This document shows positions 8,567-17,767 of a DNA stretch of 64,000 nt, piece by piece. A program made the translations under genes and the position numbers. Every line of letters begins with the position of its first letter. Positions within the stretch are counted from its first letter, which is position 1. This stretch comes from Acetobacteraceae bacterium (GTDB lineage Bacteria; Pseudomonadota; Alphaproteobacteria; Acetobacterales; Acetobacteraceae). The stretch lies in the NCBI GenBank assembly GCA_024280945.1, contig JAMXLO010000141.1, positions 62,001-126,000 on the forward strand. Direction: 5' to 3'. The notes under the pieces were generated by a model. It was given only the letters and a program-made list of their open reading frames with translations. It made no database searches and was not told where the DNA came from.

Positions 8567-9766
8567 TCACGCGATGCCGAACCGGTCCACGTAGAAGCGG
8601 AATTTCTCCCGCTCAGCGTCTGCGTTCAGGCCATGGTCTTCGAAGCGATAGTTTCGTGGCCCGTAGCCACCGTTCGGCACCGCTTTGGCAAACCTCGCAA
8701 TAGCGTCCGCCAACTCCGGTACGAGCTCGAGCCCAAAGTGGCGGTAGAGATCAGCCACCGTCCCGACCGGATCAGCCACGAGCCGCGTATAGTGAACATG
8801 GTAGATGGGCTCAGGAAGTCCCGCGTCGTCGCCAACAGCCACCATGCGCTGTGTGCCCTCCAGCCAGCGCGCGCTCTCCTGCCGTCCGATCTCCTGCGGG
8901 TCGAGCTGCCGGGTGAACGGCCGGCGCAGTACTTCGGTCAGTTTGGCCACCGACAGCAGCACCTTGACAGGGTCGCGATGGACGAAAACCAGGCGCGCAT
9001 CAGGGTAAACGCTGCGCAAGGCGTCCAGCGCGAACAGGTGATCCGGACATTTCAGCACCCATCGTCCGCCAGGTGCCTGGTGCTGCAGGTGCTGCAGGAA
9101 GCGCCGATGCACCCGATACGCCGGTAGATGGCCGGTCCGATCAAGCCATCGACGGTAACTTGGGATGCGATAGGTGGTGTCGAAACGAAGGCTGCGGAAC
9201 GCATGCGCCGTGATCTCGCTGCACTCCTGCGGGGAATCGGCATCCAGCGGATGCAGGGCGCGAAACTCGGGCGCCAGGCGTTCGAAGGCCCGAAGCTGCC
9301 GCGCAATGTGACTCACCCGACGATCCCGACCCCGCCTCGGCGGATACGGATCGATCGTTTGCCAGACACGGGGGCCCCTGTTGTCCGGGTCCTCGAGCAG
9401 CAGCCGGTGCAGAAAAGTGGTGCCGCTCCGCGGCAGCCCGGTGATGAAGATCGGATGGTCGATACGCTGCTGCAGGAGGGTGGGTGCGCGCCGCTCCTCG
9501 TCTCGCAGGCGCATCAGGTTGCTGAGAAACCGCACGGAATCCCACCGTGTGGCGATCCGCCCCACCAGGGAGAGGCTGGCCTCCTCGTGACATGCGGTCA
9601 GCAACCGTTGCAGCGGATCGAGAAACTCCGTGTCTTCGAAGGCGTCCAGCCCGCTTCGTCGCCGCGCTGCTGCCAGCAGCGCCTCCGGCCGTAGCGGCCG
9701 CCTGAACAGACCCAAACCCTTCGCGGCGCCGTCGGCGAGGGCAAGCATCGAGGTTTGCAGCGGCAC
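8567..9766 (-). CDS. Sulfotransferase family protein
   Basis: 399 residues. The PAPS 5'-phosphosulfate loop is seen near residues 105-117 (FITGLPRSGTTFLHRLL), and the 3'-phosphate region near 240-250 (LVFVHRDPVKVLLS). These proteins move a sulfo group from PAPS to hydroxyl or amino acceptors; the long N-terminal alpha-helical part is common in bacterial sulfotransf_3-type members. The acceptor is unknown. The gene is alone on its strand, converging with DUF1127 (4 nt apart) and divergent from the MlaC-like gene across a 206-nt gap. Confidence 0.85.
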   Translation of the reverse strand: MPLQTSMLALADGAAKGLGLFRRPLRPEALLAAARRRSGLDAFEDTEFLDPLQRLLTACHEEASLSLVGRIATRWDSVRFLSNLMRLRDEERRAPTLLQQRIDHPIFITGLPRSGTTFLHRLLLEDPDNRGPRVWQTIDPYPPRRGRDRRVSHIARQLRAFERLAPEFRALHPLDADSPQECSEITAHAFRSLRFDTTYRIPSYRRWLDRTGHLPAYRVHRRFLQHLQHQAPGGRWVLKCPDHLFALDALRSVYPDARLVFVHRDPVKVLLSVAKLTEVLRRPFTRQLDPQEIGRQESARWLEGTQRMVAVGDDAGLPEPIYHVHYTRLVADPVGTVADLYRHFGLELVPELADAIARFAKAVPNGGYGPRNYRFEDHGLNADAEREKFRFYVDRFGIA

Positions 9767-9877
9767 GCGCTACCTTTCCTGCCAAGCAACGGGCACGGGA
9801 TCGTGACCTGAATGATGCCGGATCGTCGCGCATCCGCTCCTGCCGACACCACATTTTCCACCTACAGAGCGGCCCGG

Positions 9878-9905
9878 TTGACCGCGCTCTCGACGAAAGG
9901 ATAAG
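9878..9905 (+). promoter_or_regulatory. Candidate sigma-70 promoter for the MlaC-like gene
   Basis: TTGACC (9878-9883) and GATAAG (9900-9905) with a 16-nt spacer lie about 68 nt before the ATG at 9973. This is a match by eye only. Confidence 0.3.
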
Positions 9906-9972
9906 CGAGACGTTTCGGCCCGGCGCTCTGGAGCGGGCGGTTTTCGCACATCGGCGGAACGAGGAAAATACC

Positions 9973-10617
9973 ATGTCGCTAGCCCCCATTGCTCGCCGGC
10001 GCTGTCTCAAGACCGCTCTCGCCATCGTGGGCGCGGGGTTCGTCGTAGTCGTACCTGGGGCGGAAGCCGATCCAGGCGCCGTGCAACCGATCCGCGCCTT
10101 GTCCGATGGATTGCTGCGCGTCATGCGTGCCGGCTCAGGCACGCCGTTCCCACAGCGCTTCCAGATGCTCAGTCCAGAAGTGGACAGCGCCTTCGATTTG
10201 CAGGCGGTGCTGCAGCTGTCGGTTGGGCCGACCTGGTCAACCCTGCCACCCGATCAGCAGACCACTCTGTTGGCCGCGTTCCGCCGTTACACGGTCGCGA
10301 ATTACGTCAACAACTTCGACAATTACAACGGCCAGCGCTTTGAAATCCAACCAGATACCAAGAGCCTGCCGAACGGTGAGCAATTGGTGCAGACGAAAAT
10401 TATCTCAGCGGCGGGCGAATCACATCAACTCGACTACGTGATGCGCCGGACGCCCGGCGGATGGAAGGCCGTGGACGTGCTGGCGGACGGTTCCATTAGC
10501 CGGGTCGCAGTGCAACGTTCCGACTTCCGGCGCCTGGTGGCACGCGGTGGCGCTCAGGCGCTGATCCAGAGCCTGAACCAGAAGACCAGCGATCTGTCGG
10601 GCGGCGCTTTGACCTAG
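9973..10617 (+). CDS. MlaC/Ttg2D-family phospholipid-binding periplasmic protein
   Basis: 214 residues with an N-terminal export signal (RRRCLKTALAIVGAGFVVVV, then an Ala-rich cleavage region near 30). The mature part has MlaC features: an early helix PIRALSDGLLRVMRAG, the SxxDFxxxF-like stretch FDLQAVLQLSVGPTW, TLLAAFRRYTVANYVNNFDNY, and VKIxxxG/DYVMRRTPGGWKAVDV near the end. The family carries phospholipids between membranes; some members (HpnM) serve hopanoid transport. No mlaA, B, D, E or F partner is near. GAGGAAA gives the ribosome binding site. Confidence 0.85.
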   Translation: MSLAPIARRRCLKTALAIVGAGFVVVVPGAEADPGAVQPIRALSDGLLRVMRAGSGTPFPQRFQMLSPEVDSAFDLQAVLQLSVGPTWSTLPPDQQTTLLAAFRRYTVANYVNNFDNYNGQRFEIQPDTKSLPNGEQLVQTKIISAAGESHQLDYVMRRTPGGWKAVDVLADGSISRVAVQRSDFRRLVARGGAQALIQSLNQKTSDLSGGALT

Positions 10618-10656
10618 CTCCCCCAAGACCCGCCTCCCGTTATCGAAGGGACCGCG

Positions 10657-11112
10657 ATGATACCGACGACGCTGCACGCAACTCTGGTCTTCGAACGGAA
10701 CATCCCGGCGCCAGTCGAGAAAGTCTTCGCTGCATTCGCCGATCCCGTCGCACGCGCCGCGTGGGGAGCGCCGTCCGACACTGCAACGCTGATCTACGAT
10801 GAAACGGATTTTCGCGAAGGCGGCGAGGATCGCTTCCGCTGCGGACCGAGAAGCGACCCCAACATTCACGGCACGACCAGGTACCTGGAGATCATCGTCG
10901 ATCGCCGTGTGGTCTTCTGTGAAACAATCGACGTGGACGGCAGGCGGTTGTCTGCGTCTCTCACCACGCTCGAGCTTGCGCCTGACGGCAACGCAACCAA
11001 GCTCAAGAGCACGATCCAGCTTGCATCGTTCGTCGGCGAAGACATGGTCAGAGGCCACGAGGCAGGCAACAACGCTTCGCTTGATAACCTCGTTCGATAC
11101 CTTTCCGATTGA
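10657..11112 (+). CDS. SRPBCC (AHSA1-like START-fold) protein
   Basis: 151 residues with a helix-grip fold pattern: LVFERNIPAPVEKVFAAFAD at the start, RAAWGAPSDTATL, then FREGGEDRFRCGP, and a C-terminal helix (GHEAGNNASLDNLVRYLSD). AHSA1-family domains bind hydrophobic ligands; many bacterial members are uncharacterised or sit with ArsR regulators, but no ArsR gene is adjacent here. It lies 39 nt after the MlaC-like gene on the same strand and could be co-transcribed. Confidence 0.85.
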   Translation: MIPTTLHATLVFERNIPAPVEKVFAAFADPVARAAWGAPSDTATLIYDETDFREGGEDRFRCGPRSDPNIHGTTRYLEIIVDRRVVFCETIDVDGRRLSASLTTLELAPDGNATKLKSTIQLASFVGEDMVRGHEAGNNASLDNLVRYLSD

Positions 11113-11139
11113 GCGTGGATGGCCTGAGGCGTCGCCACC

Positions 11140-11922
11140 TTAGTCCTTGTAGTCCGGCTCCCGCCTGTCGAGGATCCGCTTCAGCGCCGCGAAGTGCCAA
11201 TCGAATGGTGGCCGGCCGCCGTAGTTTTCGCCTTTGCGATAGGCGGCAAAGGTCGCCTGGATCACGTCCTCGGGCAGGAACTTCAGTTGGCGGCCGCTCG
11301 ACATGGCGAGCAACTGCACCTGGGCGACGCGCTCGGTGTAATAGAGCAGGTCGTAGGCTTCTGCGACGGTCCTGCCTACGGTGGCCACGCCGTGGCTCGC
11401 CATCATGAGCACCTGCTTGTCGCCGATCACGCCGGCGAGACGCCCGCCCTCGGCTGGATCGAACGCCGGTCCCGTGTAGGTGTTGTCGTACGCCGTCACC
11501 ATCATGATGCCGAGTTCGGTCTGGCCGATCGGCAGGATATGCGGATCCTCCAGCCGGGACAGAGCGCTCGCGTAGGGCATATGCGTGTGGAATACCGCGC
11601 CGGCCTTCGGCAGCAGCCTGTGCATGGGCGCATGGATGCAATAGCACGAACGCTCGATGTCGCCCTGGCCGGCCAGCAACGTGCCGTCATAGCCGACTTC
11701 CATGAAGCAGCTTGCGGTCACCTCCGACCAGTGCAGTCCGAACGGAATCTGATAGTAGCGATCGTTGCGCCCAGGCACGCGCAGTGTCAGGTGATTGAAG
11801 ATGCCTTCATGGAAGCCGTGCATCACCGCCAGCCGGTGGGCCGCCGCGAGATCCACGCGGGCCTCCCATTGGACGGCGGCAAGGTCGGTATCGATTCCTT
11901 GCTCAATCGACTCCAAAGGCAT
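11140..11922 (-). CDS. Class II aldolase/adducin family protein
   Basis: 260 residues. Metal-binding and active-site patterns of the family are present: HGFHEGIFNHLTLRVPG at the N-terminal end, HTHMPYASAL (two zinc-ligand His) in the middle and SHGVATVGRTVAEAYDLLYY later. Members include fuculose- and ribulose-phosphate aldolases and many enzymes of unknown substrate. The sequence resembles the adducin-like group with no assigned reaction. The start at 11922 (MPLESIEQG) was chosen because it has GGAAAGGA upstream and the preceding 13 codons are basic and non-homologous. It is divergent from the ABC operon. Confidence 0.85.
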   Translation of the reverse strand: MPLESIEQGIDTDLAAVQWEARVDLAAAHRLAVMHGFHEGIFNHLTLRVPGRNDRYYQIPFGLHWSEVTASCFMEVGYDGTLLAGQGDIERSCYCIHAPMHRLLPKAGAVFHTHMPYASALSRLEDPHILPIGQTELGIMMVTAYDNTYTGPAFDPAEGGRLAGVIGDKQVLMMASHGVATVGRTVAEAYDLLYYTERVAQVQLLAMSSGRQLKFLPEDVIQATFAAYRKGENYGGRPPFDWHFAALKRILDRREPDYKD

Positions 11923-12052
11923 GTCGCGTCCTTTCCGTCTGCTCTTGTTGCGACGCACCATACCGGCCTGTTAAGGCTTTGTCATCCGCACCACTTCGAC
12001 TTGCATTGCCTCGAAATTCCGCTATTCCGCCGGCCGAGGGGGGAACGCGGAA

Positions 12053-12802
12053 ATGCCGGCAAGCATGGCAGAACAACCTGTGCTGATCGAGATCAACGGC
12101 CTTACCAAGCGCTTCGGCAGCTTCACCGCGGTCAACCACGTCAGCTTCAATCTCGCACGTGGCGAGGTTCTGGGCTTCCTCGGCCCGAACGGCGCCGGAA
12201 AATCGACCACCATGCGGATGTTGGCCGGATTCATGATCCCGACTGCCGGAACCGCTCGCATCTGCGGGCACGACGTGCAGACAGATGGGGTAGCAGCGCG
12301 GCGCGTGCTCGGTTTCTTGCCGGAGGGTGCGCCGACCTATCCTGAAATGACCGTCACCGCCTTCCTCACCTTCTGCGCCAAGGTACGTGGGTTCACCGGG
12401 CGCGACCTGGTGCAGCGGGTCGAGCGCGCGGTCGGGCTGACGCGGCTGGACAGCGTTCTGCTACAGCCTGTCGAAACGCTGTCGAAGGGCTTCAAACGCC
12501 GCGTCGGGCTGGCTCAGGCGCTGCTGCACGACCCGCCGGTCCTGGTCCTGGACGAGCCAACCGATGGCCTGGATCCCAATCAGAAGCACGAGGTCCGCAC
12601 TCTGATCGGGCAGATGGCGGCGGAAAAGGCGATCGTCATATCGACGCATATTCTGGAAGAGGTCGATGCAGTGTGCACGCGGGCGATCATCATCGCATCC
12701 GGACAGGTCGTAGCGGACGCCACACCGGCGGAGCTGCAGGGGCGACATCCCTCCGGCAAGCTCGATGACGTGTTCCGCCAGTTGACCGTGGAACCGGCCT
12801 GA
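12053..12802 (+). CDS. ABC transporter ATP-binding protein (GldA/NosF-like)
   Basis: 249 residues with a full nucleotide-binding domain: Walker A GPNGAGKST near 44-52, signature region TLSKGFKRRVGLAQALLHDP, Walker B VLVLDEPTDGLDPNQ and the switch His in VISTHILEEVD. It is the first gene of a four-gene run followed by an ABC-2 permease, a GldG-like protein and a DUF4340 protein. That set is conserved in many proteobacteria and related to the Bacteroidetes GldA-GldF-GldG transporter, although gliding is not implied. Cargo is unknown. Confidence 0.92.
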   Translation: MPASMAEQPVLIEINGLTKRFGSFTAVNHVSFNLARGEVLGFLGPNGAGKSTTMRMLAGFMIPTAGTARICGHDVQTDGVAARRVLGFLPEGAPTYPEMTVTAFLTFCAKVRGFTGRDLVQRVERAVGLTRLDSVLLQPVETLSKGFKRRVGLAQALLHDPPVLVLDEPTDGLDPNQKHEVRTLIGQMAAEKAIVISTHILEEVDAVCTRAIIIASGQVVADATPAELQGRHPSGKLDDVFRQLTVEPA

Positions 12803-12804
12803 GC

Positions 12805-13536
12805 ATGCGCAACGTGTTCATCATCGCGGGACGTGAACTCGCCGGCTACTTCGCAACCCCGGTTGCCTGTGTGTTCATCGTGATCTTCCTGGTGCTGCAA
12901 GGTGCGCTGACCTTCAACCTGGGCGGCTTCTTCGACCGCGGCCAGGCGGACCTCAATCCATTCTTCACTTTCATTCCGTGGGTGTTCCTGCTGCTGGTTC
13001 CAGCCATCACCATGCGGCTGTGGGCCGAGGAGCGCAGGCTTGGCACAATCGAATTGCTGCTGACGCTTCCGATCACGCAAACCCAGGCGGTGTTGGGGAA
13101 GTTCCTGGCGGCCTGGGTGTTCTGCGCCATCGCGCTGGTGCTGACCTTCCCCTTCGTCATCACCGTCAACATCCTGGGCAACCCCGACAACGGTGTCATC
13201 GCCTCGGGTTATGTCGGTTCGCTGCTGGTCGCCGGCGCATTTCTCTCCGTCGGCGCGGCTATGTCGGCGCTGACCAAGAATCAGGTCATCGCCTTCGTCC
13301 TCGCCGTTGCCGTGTGTTTCGTGTTCGCTGTCGCGTCCTATCCTGTGGTCACCGACTTCCTGTCACGCAACACACCGGTGCTTGCCGAGATCGCACGCCG
13401 CATCGCTGTGATCGACCGCTATCAGGACTTCACCCGCGGCATCGTCAGCGTGCGCGACCTGATCTTCTTTGCCAGCTTCATCGGCTTCTGGCTGTTCCTC
13501 AACGCCGTTTTGATCGAACAGCGGAAGGCAGACTGA
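12805..13536 (+). CDS. ABC-2 type permease (GldF-like)
   Basis: 243 residues with six predicted membrane helices. The pattern ELAGYFATPVACVFIVIFLVLQGALTF, then PWVFLLLVPAITMRLWAEERRLGTIELLLTLPI, is typical of GldF/NosY-type ABC-2 permeases. It starts 2 nt after the ATPase gene and stops 3 nt before the GldG-like gene, so the three proteins are very likely made together as one complex in the inner membrane. Confidence 0.92.
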   Translation: MRNVFIIAGRELAGYFATPVACVFIVIFLVLQGALTFNLGGFFDRGQADLNPFFTFIPWVFLLLVPAITMRLWAEERRLGTIELLLTLPITQTQAVLGKFLAAWVFCAIALVLTFPFVITVNILGNPDNGVIASGYVGSLLVAGAFLSVGAAMSALTKNQVIAFVLAVAVCFVFAVASYPVVTDFLSRNTPVLAEIARRIAVIDRYQDFTRGIVSVRDLIFFASFIGFWLFLNAVLIEQRKAD

Positions 13537-13539
13537 GCC

Positions 13540-15453
13540 ATGCGCCGACGCATCTGGTTCTCCATTGTCGGTGTGGTGGCGGTGTTCGCGATCGTGATCG
13601 GCATCAACATGTTCGCCGATGCTCGGCTGGCGAATGTGCATGTCGACCTGACGCAGAACCGCATCTACACGCTGTCCAAAGGCACAAGGCAGATTCTGCA
13701 GGGCTTGAAGGAGCCGATCACCCTCCGATTGTTCTACTCTCGCAAGCTGGGCGCCACGGTGCCGGTTTACGGCGCCTACGCTGACCATGTGCGCGAGATG
13801 CTGAACCAGTATGCTGCGGTCTCCGGCGGCAAGATACGCCTGCAATTCTACGATCCCGAGCCATTCAGCGACACCGAGGATCGTGCGCTCTCCTACGGGC
13901 TGCAAGGCGTGCCGGTCGATCAGGGGGGAACGCAGGTCTATTTCGGTCTCGCCGGCAGCAATCAGGAAGATGATGAACGCGCCATCGCGTTCTTCCAGCC
14001 GGAGCGCGAGCGCTTCCTGGAATACGACCTGACCAAGCTGATCTACGATCTGTCCAACCCGAAGCGGCCGGTTGTGGGCGTGATGTCATCGCTGCCGGTC
14101 GATGGCGATCCGCGCATGATGATGATGGCGATGCGCGGACAGCAGGTTCAGGGTGGACAGCCCTACGCCTCGATCATGCAGCTGCGGCAGACCAATCAGG
14201 TGAAGACGGTCAGCACCGACGCTCAGGTGATCGATCCCGATATCCAGGTACTGCTGGTCGCCGAGGCACAGAACCTGTCGGAGGCGACGCAGTACGCGAT
14301 CGACCAGTTTGTGATGCGTGGTGGTCGCCTGATGGTGATGGTCGATCCCTGGAGCGAGGCGATGGCCTCGTCACCGACCGCGGGTGGTGCACCGCCGACC
14401 GATGCCAGCTCGAACCTGAAGAAGCTGTTCGACGCCTGGGGCATCCAGTTCGACCCAGGCAAGGTGGTCGGTGACCTCACCGGTGCCTGGCGGGTGCGAG
14501 CCGGCGAGGACCGGGTGCAGGCGGTGAACTATGTCGCCTGGTTCAACATCCGCGACGGCGTCAACCACGACGATCCGGCCACTGCCGACCTGCAGCAGGT
14601 CACGGTCGCCTCGTCAGGATCGATCAGCAAGGCGCCGGACGCGGCCATCGAGTTCACTCCGCTGCTGCGCAGCAGTCCACGCTCGGGAGACATCTCGGTC
14701 GAGCAGGTGAGGACACCGGATCCCGCCAAGGTGCTGGCGAACTTCAAGCCAGAGGGCGGCCAGCGGCTGATCGCTGCACGCGTGCACGGCGTGCTGAAAT
14801 CAGCGTTCACCGGACAGCCTGAACTGGCAAAGGATCAAAAGCGACCGGAGAACTTCCCCGAGCACAAGGCGCAGACCGACGGCCCTGCGAACCTCGTGGT
14901 GGTGGCCGACAGCGACATCCTGGCGGATCGCTTCTGGGTACGGATTTCCGACTTCTTCGGCCAGCAGACGGCGATGCCGTTCAGCGACAACGGGCCGTTC
15001 GTCGCCAATCTGGTGGGCACGCTGGCTGGCGGCGATGCGCTGATCGGTCTGCGCTCGCGTGGCGACAGCAATCATCCGTTTGTGCTGGTGAACGCGATGC
15101 AGAGCGAGGCGGAAGCAAAGTTCCGTCAGACCCAGCAGGCGTTGCAAAGGCACCTGGACGATACGGAAAAGCAGTTGCGCACGCTGCGACAGGGTTCGAG
15201 TGGCAATGAACAGACGACTGCAGCGGCGGTGATCACACCAGAGCAACGGGCAGCGATCGATGCTGCGCGCAAGGATATCGTTGACACGCGCCAGCAGCTG
15301 CGCGCGGTGCAATACGATCTCAACCGCGACATTTCGCGATTGGAAACCGAATTGCGCGTGTTCAACATCGTGCTGGTGCCGGTGTTGGTGGCAATTGTTG
15401 CGATCGTCCTCGGAGTGGCCCGCAGCCGCCGCCGCGCGAGGGCTCGGACATGA
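13540..15453 (+). CDS. GldG-like ABC transport auxiliary protein
   Basis: 637 residues: an N-terminal membrane helix (WFSIVGVVAVFAIVIGINMF), a large extracytoplasmic region beginning LTQNRIYTLSKGTRQILQGLKEPITLRLFYS (the GldG/DUF7088 opening), a predicted coiled-coil near 530-595 (QTQQALQRHLDDTEKQL) and a C-terminal membrane helix (VLVPVLVAIVAIVLGVARS) with a short basic tail. In this conserved operon type the protein acts with the ATPase and permease. What it moves is unknown. Confidence 0.9.
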   Translation: MRRRIWFSIVGVVAVFAIVIGINMFADARLANVHVDLTQNRIYTLSKGTRQILQGLKEPITLRLFYSRKLGATVPVYGAYADHVREMLNQYAAVSGGKIRLQFYDPEPFSDTEDRALSYGLQGVPVDQGGTQVYFGLAGSNQEDDERAIAFFQPERERFLEYDLTKLIYDLSNPKRPVVGVMSSLPVDGDPRMMMMAMRGQQVQGGQPYASIMQLRQTNQVKTVSTDAQVIDPDIQVLLVAEAQNLSEATQYAIDQFVMRGGRLMVMVDPWSEAMASSPTAGGAPPTDASSNLKKLFDAWGIQFDPGKVVGDLTGAWRVRAGEDRVQAVNYVAWFNIRDGVNHDDPATADLQQVTVASSGSISKAPDAAIEFTPLLRSSPRSGDISVEQVRTPDPAKVLANFKPEGGQRLIAARVHGVLKSAFTGQPELAKDQKRPENFPEHKAQTDGPANLVVVADSDILADRFWVRISDFFGQQTAMPFSDNGPFVANLVGTLAGGDALIGLRSRGDSNHPFVLVNAMQSEAEAKFRQTQQALQRHLDDTEKQLRTLRQGSSGNEQTTAAAVITPEQRAAIDAARKDIVDTRQQLRAVQYDLNRDISRLETELRVFNIVLVPVLVAIVAIVLGVARSRRRARART

Positions 15454-15474
15454 TGGGAAATAGCGCCCCGTCGT

Positions 15475-15493
15475 CCCTCCCCTTGCGGGAGGG
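15475..15493. repeat. REP-like palindrome inside the ABC operon
   Basis: CCCTCCC, CTTGC, GGGAGGG forms a 7-bp stem with a 5-nt loop in the 64-nt gap before the DUF4340 gene. The surrounding CCCTCCCCTTGCGGGAGGGG wording resembles an interspersed element common in alphaproteobacterial genomes. It is followed by the GAGGGGGG that serves as the next gene's ribosome binding site. Confidence 0.6.
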
Positions 15494-15517
15494 GGTTGGG
15501 CTGAGGGGGGATCGTTC

Positions 15518-16585
15518 ATGAGACCTCGCACCCTCATCGCCCTCGTCATCATCGGCGTCCTCGCCGTGACCGGTGGTTGGTATTTCGGCACGAGCGAAGA
15601 GCCCCGCGAGCAGCGAACGTTCAGCGGCGGCAAACTCATGTTCCCTGACCTGGCTCCGAAACTGCAGGACGCGGCACGGATCGAGATCCTGCACCAGGAC
15701 AACACGACCGCGATTACGAAACATGACGATACCTGGGGCTTGGCTGATCGCGGCGGCTATCCGGTGCAGCCGAGTAAGCTCCGCGGCATGCTGACGGCGC
15801 TCACTGAACTGCGCCTGGTCGAACCGCGCACCGCGGACCCTGCGCAGTTCAGCCGCCTCGGGCTGGAGGATCCCAAGGAGAAGACGGCAACCTCCAATCT
15901 GTTGAGTGTGCTCGACGCCTCTGGCAAGCCGATCGTGGCCCTGATCGTAGGCCATCGCCGCGTTCGGACGCAGGGGAACGTGCCTGAACAGGTCTATGTT
16001 CGGCAGCCCGCGGACAACCAGACATGGCTGGCCGAAGGCAGCCTGCAGGTTGACGCTGACCCGCAGCTCTGGCTCCAGCGCGACATCATGAACATCGACC
16101 ACGCACGCATAGCGTCGGTGGACGTGCAACGCGGTGAACAGAAGCTAGACTTTGCGCGCGACGGCCAGAAGCTGGTCGTGAAGGAACCTGCCGATCACCC
16201 GCCGCTGGACGACTACAAGGTGGACGATGTGGATCGCGCCTTGGAGCTGCTCACCTTCCAGGACGTGCAGACCGACAAGCAGCCGGTGGGCGACAAGATC
16301 GGGCAGTCCGTCTACACCACCAGCGACGGCATGGCGGTGACCGCCACCGTGTTCAAGGGCGACAAGGACATCTGGGCGCGCTTCTCCGTGACCGGCGACG
16401 ACAAGAGCAAGGGCGAGGCAGACAAGTTGAACGCGCGCCTGGCCGGCTGGACCTATCAGCTCGGTTCCTGGAAGGAGAAGGCACTCGTCCCGTCGCTCGA
16501 TGACCTGAAGGCGCCGCCTCCCGCTCCAGGTGCGGCAACAGGTCCCGAAAAGACCACTCCGCCGGCCGAACCACCGAAGCAATGA
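15518..16585 (+). CDS. DUF4340 domain protein, last gene of the ABC operon
   Basis: 355 residues with an N-terminal signal anchor (LIALVIIGVLAVTGGWYFGTS) and a periplasmic body showing the DUF4340 repeats: a module starting near TTAITKHDDTWGLADRGGYP and a second near KLDFARDGQKLVVKEPADHP. The C-terminus is Pro/Ala rich. DUF4340 proteins consistently follow GldG-like proteins and probably form the extracytoplasmic part of the same transporter. A palindromic repeat separates it from the upstream gene. Confidence 0.88.
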   Translation: MRPRTLIALVIIGVLAVTGGWYFGTSEEPREQRTFSGGKLMFPDLAPKLQDAARIEILHQDNTTAITKHDDTWGLADRGGYPVQPSKLRGMLTALTELRLVEPRTADPAQFSRLGLEDPKEKTATSNLLSVLDASGKPIVALIVGHRRVRTQGNVPEQVYVRQPADNQTWLAEGSLQVDADPQLWLQRDIMNIDHARIASVDVQRGEQKLDFARDGQKLVVKEPADHPPLDDYKVDDVDRALELLTFQDVQTDKQPVGDKIGQSVYTTSDGMAVTATVFKGDKDIWARFSVTGDDKSKGEADKLNARLAGWTYQLGSWKEKALVPSLDDLKAPPPAPGAATGPEKTTPPAEPPKQ

Positions 16586-16601
16586 CGGCCTGATCAGGCC
16601 G
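16586..16601. repeat. Perfect 16-bp palindrome after the ABC operon
   Basis: CGGCCTGATCAGGCCG directly follows the DUF4340 stop codon. It can fold as a 6-bp stem with a GATC loop and may help termination, but no T-run follows. Confidence 0.4.
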
Positions 16602-16675
16602 GGACCAAGCCCGGTGTGACGGACCGGCGGCATTGATGCTGCACCCTCCGGCCAGGCCGATGACGCGCTAAAAGG

Positions 16676-17767
16676 TTGCCATTTCCGCGCGATTCAGTTA
16701 GCCCATTTAACCGACGCATTAACAAATTGAACAGCCCATTGTCCGACGATCCCAATCTCCCCTTCGGCCACAACACACTGAAACTCCGCGCGGTGTTCGT
16801 GCCGGACGGAGCGGACGTTTCCACAGCCGACATCATCCAGGCTGTCGGCCCCCACCCGGTGATGATCCGGGCTGTCTGGGTGCCAGAGGGTGCGGCGCTG
16901 CCAGGCTATCCTTACGAGCACATCGGCCAGGCCGTGTTCATTCCCGACAGCGACGACCGCAATATGCCAGCAGTCACGAGCCGGCGGAATCCGTCGCGGA
17001 TGTCGCCGTCACGCACGGCGCGTTTGTCCGACCCATCACGCACGGACGAAACGCGTGCGCAGGAGGACAATGCACGGGACGGCCGGCGATGGTCTGGTTC
17101 TCCGTTCGCCAGCGCAGCCGGACCCTGGGCACCACCCACCAGACCCATCGGCGGCAATGGATCCTCTGGCGGCTCAGCGGCCAGGCGAGGGGTAAGAAGC
17201 GCGCAGGCCAACTTCAGCGCGGCCGTGCCGACGCCGCATCTCGACGCGTCTCGTGACGCGATCGGTGCCGCTGTCCGCGCCCTCGGGGTTAAGCCATCGG
17301 ATGGGATTGTCCCGATATCCGCTGATCGGATCAACGTGGCAGGTTCGCCGACCCCGCCCAGCCCCCCGTCGCCTGCGGCCTTGGACTCAGATGGCCGAAG
17401 CATTCAGCCCGCTTCCGACAAGGCTGCGAACCGAACGTTCGAAGGCGACGCCACGTCCTACAATCTAGTCGGAAACAAGACCGCAAGTGGAGCGCCGTTT
17501 GATCCTGCTGCCATGACCGGGGCCATGTTTCCCGGCCGAGTGCCGCTCGGGACCTCGGTCACAGTGCGCTTGCGAAGCGACCCGAACCGCTCGGTCGTGA
17601 TCACCATCAACGATACGGGACCGTTCTTGCGGGGAACAGACGGACGTGCCGTACTGCCATATCAGCCAGACCCACACATCGTAGTTGACCTTACACCTGC
17701 TGCGATGCAGGCGCTCACCGGCCTAAGCTTTGATCGCGTGGCCGTAACCGTCACCGTCGAACAATGA
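16676..17767 (+). CDS. RlpA-like double-psi beta-barrel protein with disordered N-terminal region
   Basis: 363 residues from a TTG start. The last 110 residues are an RlpA-like barrel: GDATSYNLVGNKTASGAPFD, GRVPLGTSVTVRLRS, VVITINDTGPF and HIVVDLTPAAMQALTG. RlpA proteins bind or cleave denuded septal peptidoglycan. No signal peptide or lipobox is seen, which is unusual. The N-terminal part holds three short related motifs (RAVFVPDGA, RAVWVPEGA, QAVFIPDSD) about 25-30 residues apart, then a long Ser/Pro/Arg-rich linker. The true start is uncertain: AAAGG precedes the TTG, but a downstream GTG is possible. It overlaps the next gene by ATGA. Confidence 0.75.
   Translation: MPFPRDSVSPFNRRINKLNSPLSDDPNLPFGHNTLKLRAVFVPDGADVSTADIIQAVGPHPVMIRAVWVPEGAALPGYPYEHIGQAVFIPDSDDRNMPAVTSRRNPSRMSPSRTARLSDPSRTDETRAQEDNARDGRRWSGSPFASAAGPWAPPTRPIGGNGSSGGSAARRGVRSAQANFSAAVPTPHLDASRDAIGAAVRALGVKPSDGIVPISADRINVAGSPTPPSPPSPAALDSDGRSIQPASDKAANRTFEGDATSYNLVGNKTASGAPFDPAAMTGAMFPGRVPLGTSVTVRLRSDPNRSVVITINDTGPFLRGTDGRAVLPYQPDPHIVVDLTPAAMQALTGLSFDRVAVTVTVEQ

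Noticed and set aside
11194-12345. 383-codon plus-strand frame across the aldolase gene and gldA-like start
   Set aside because: It is antisense to a clear class II aldolase and then out of frame with the ABC ATPase; no motifs.
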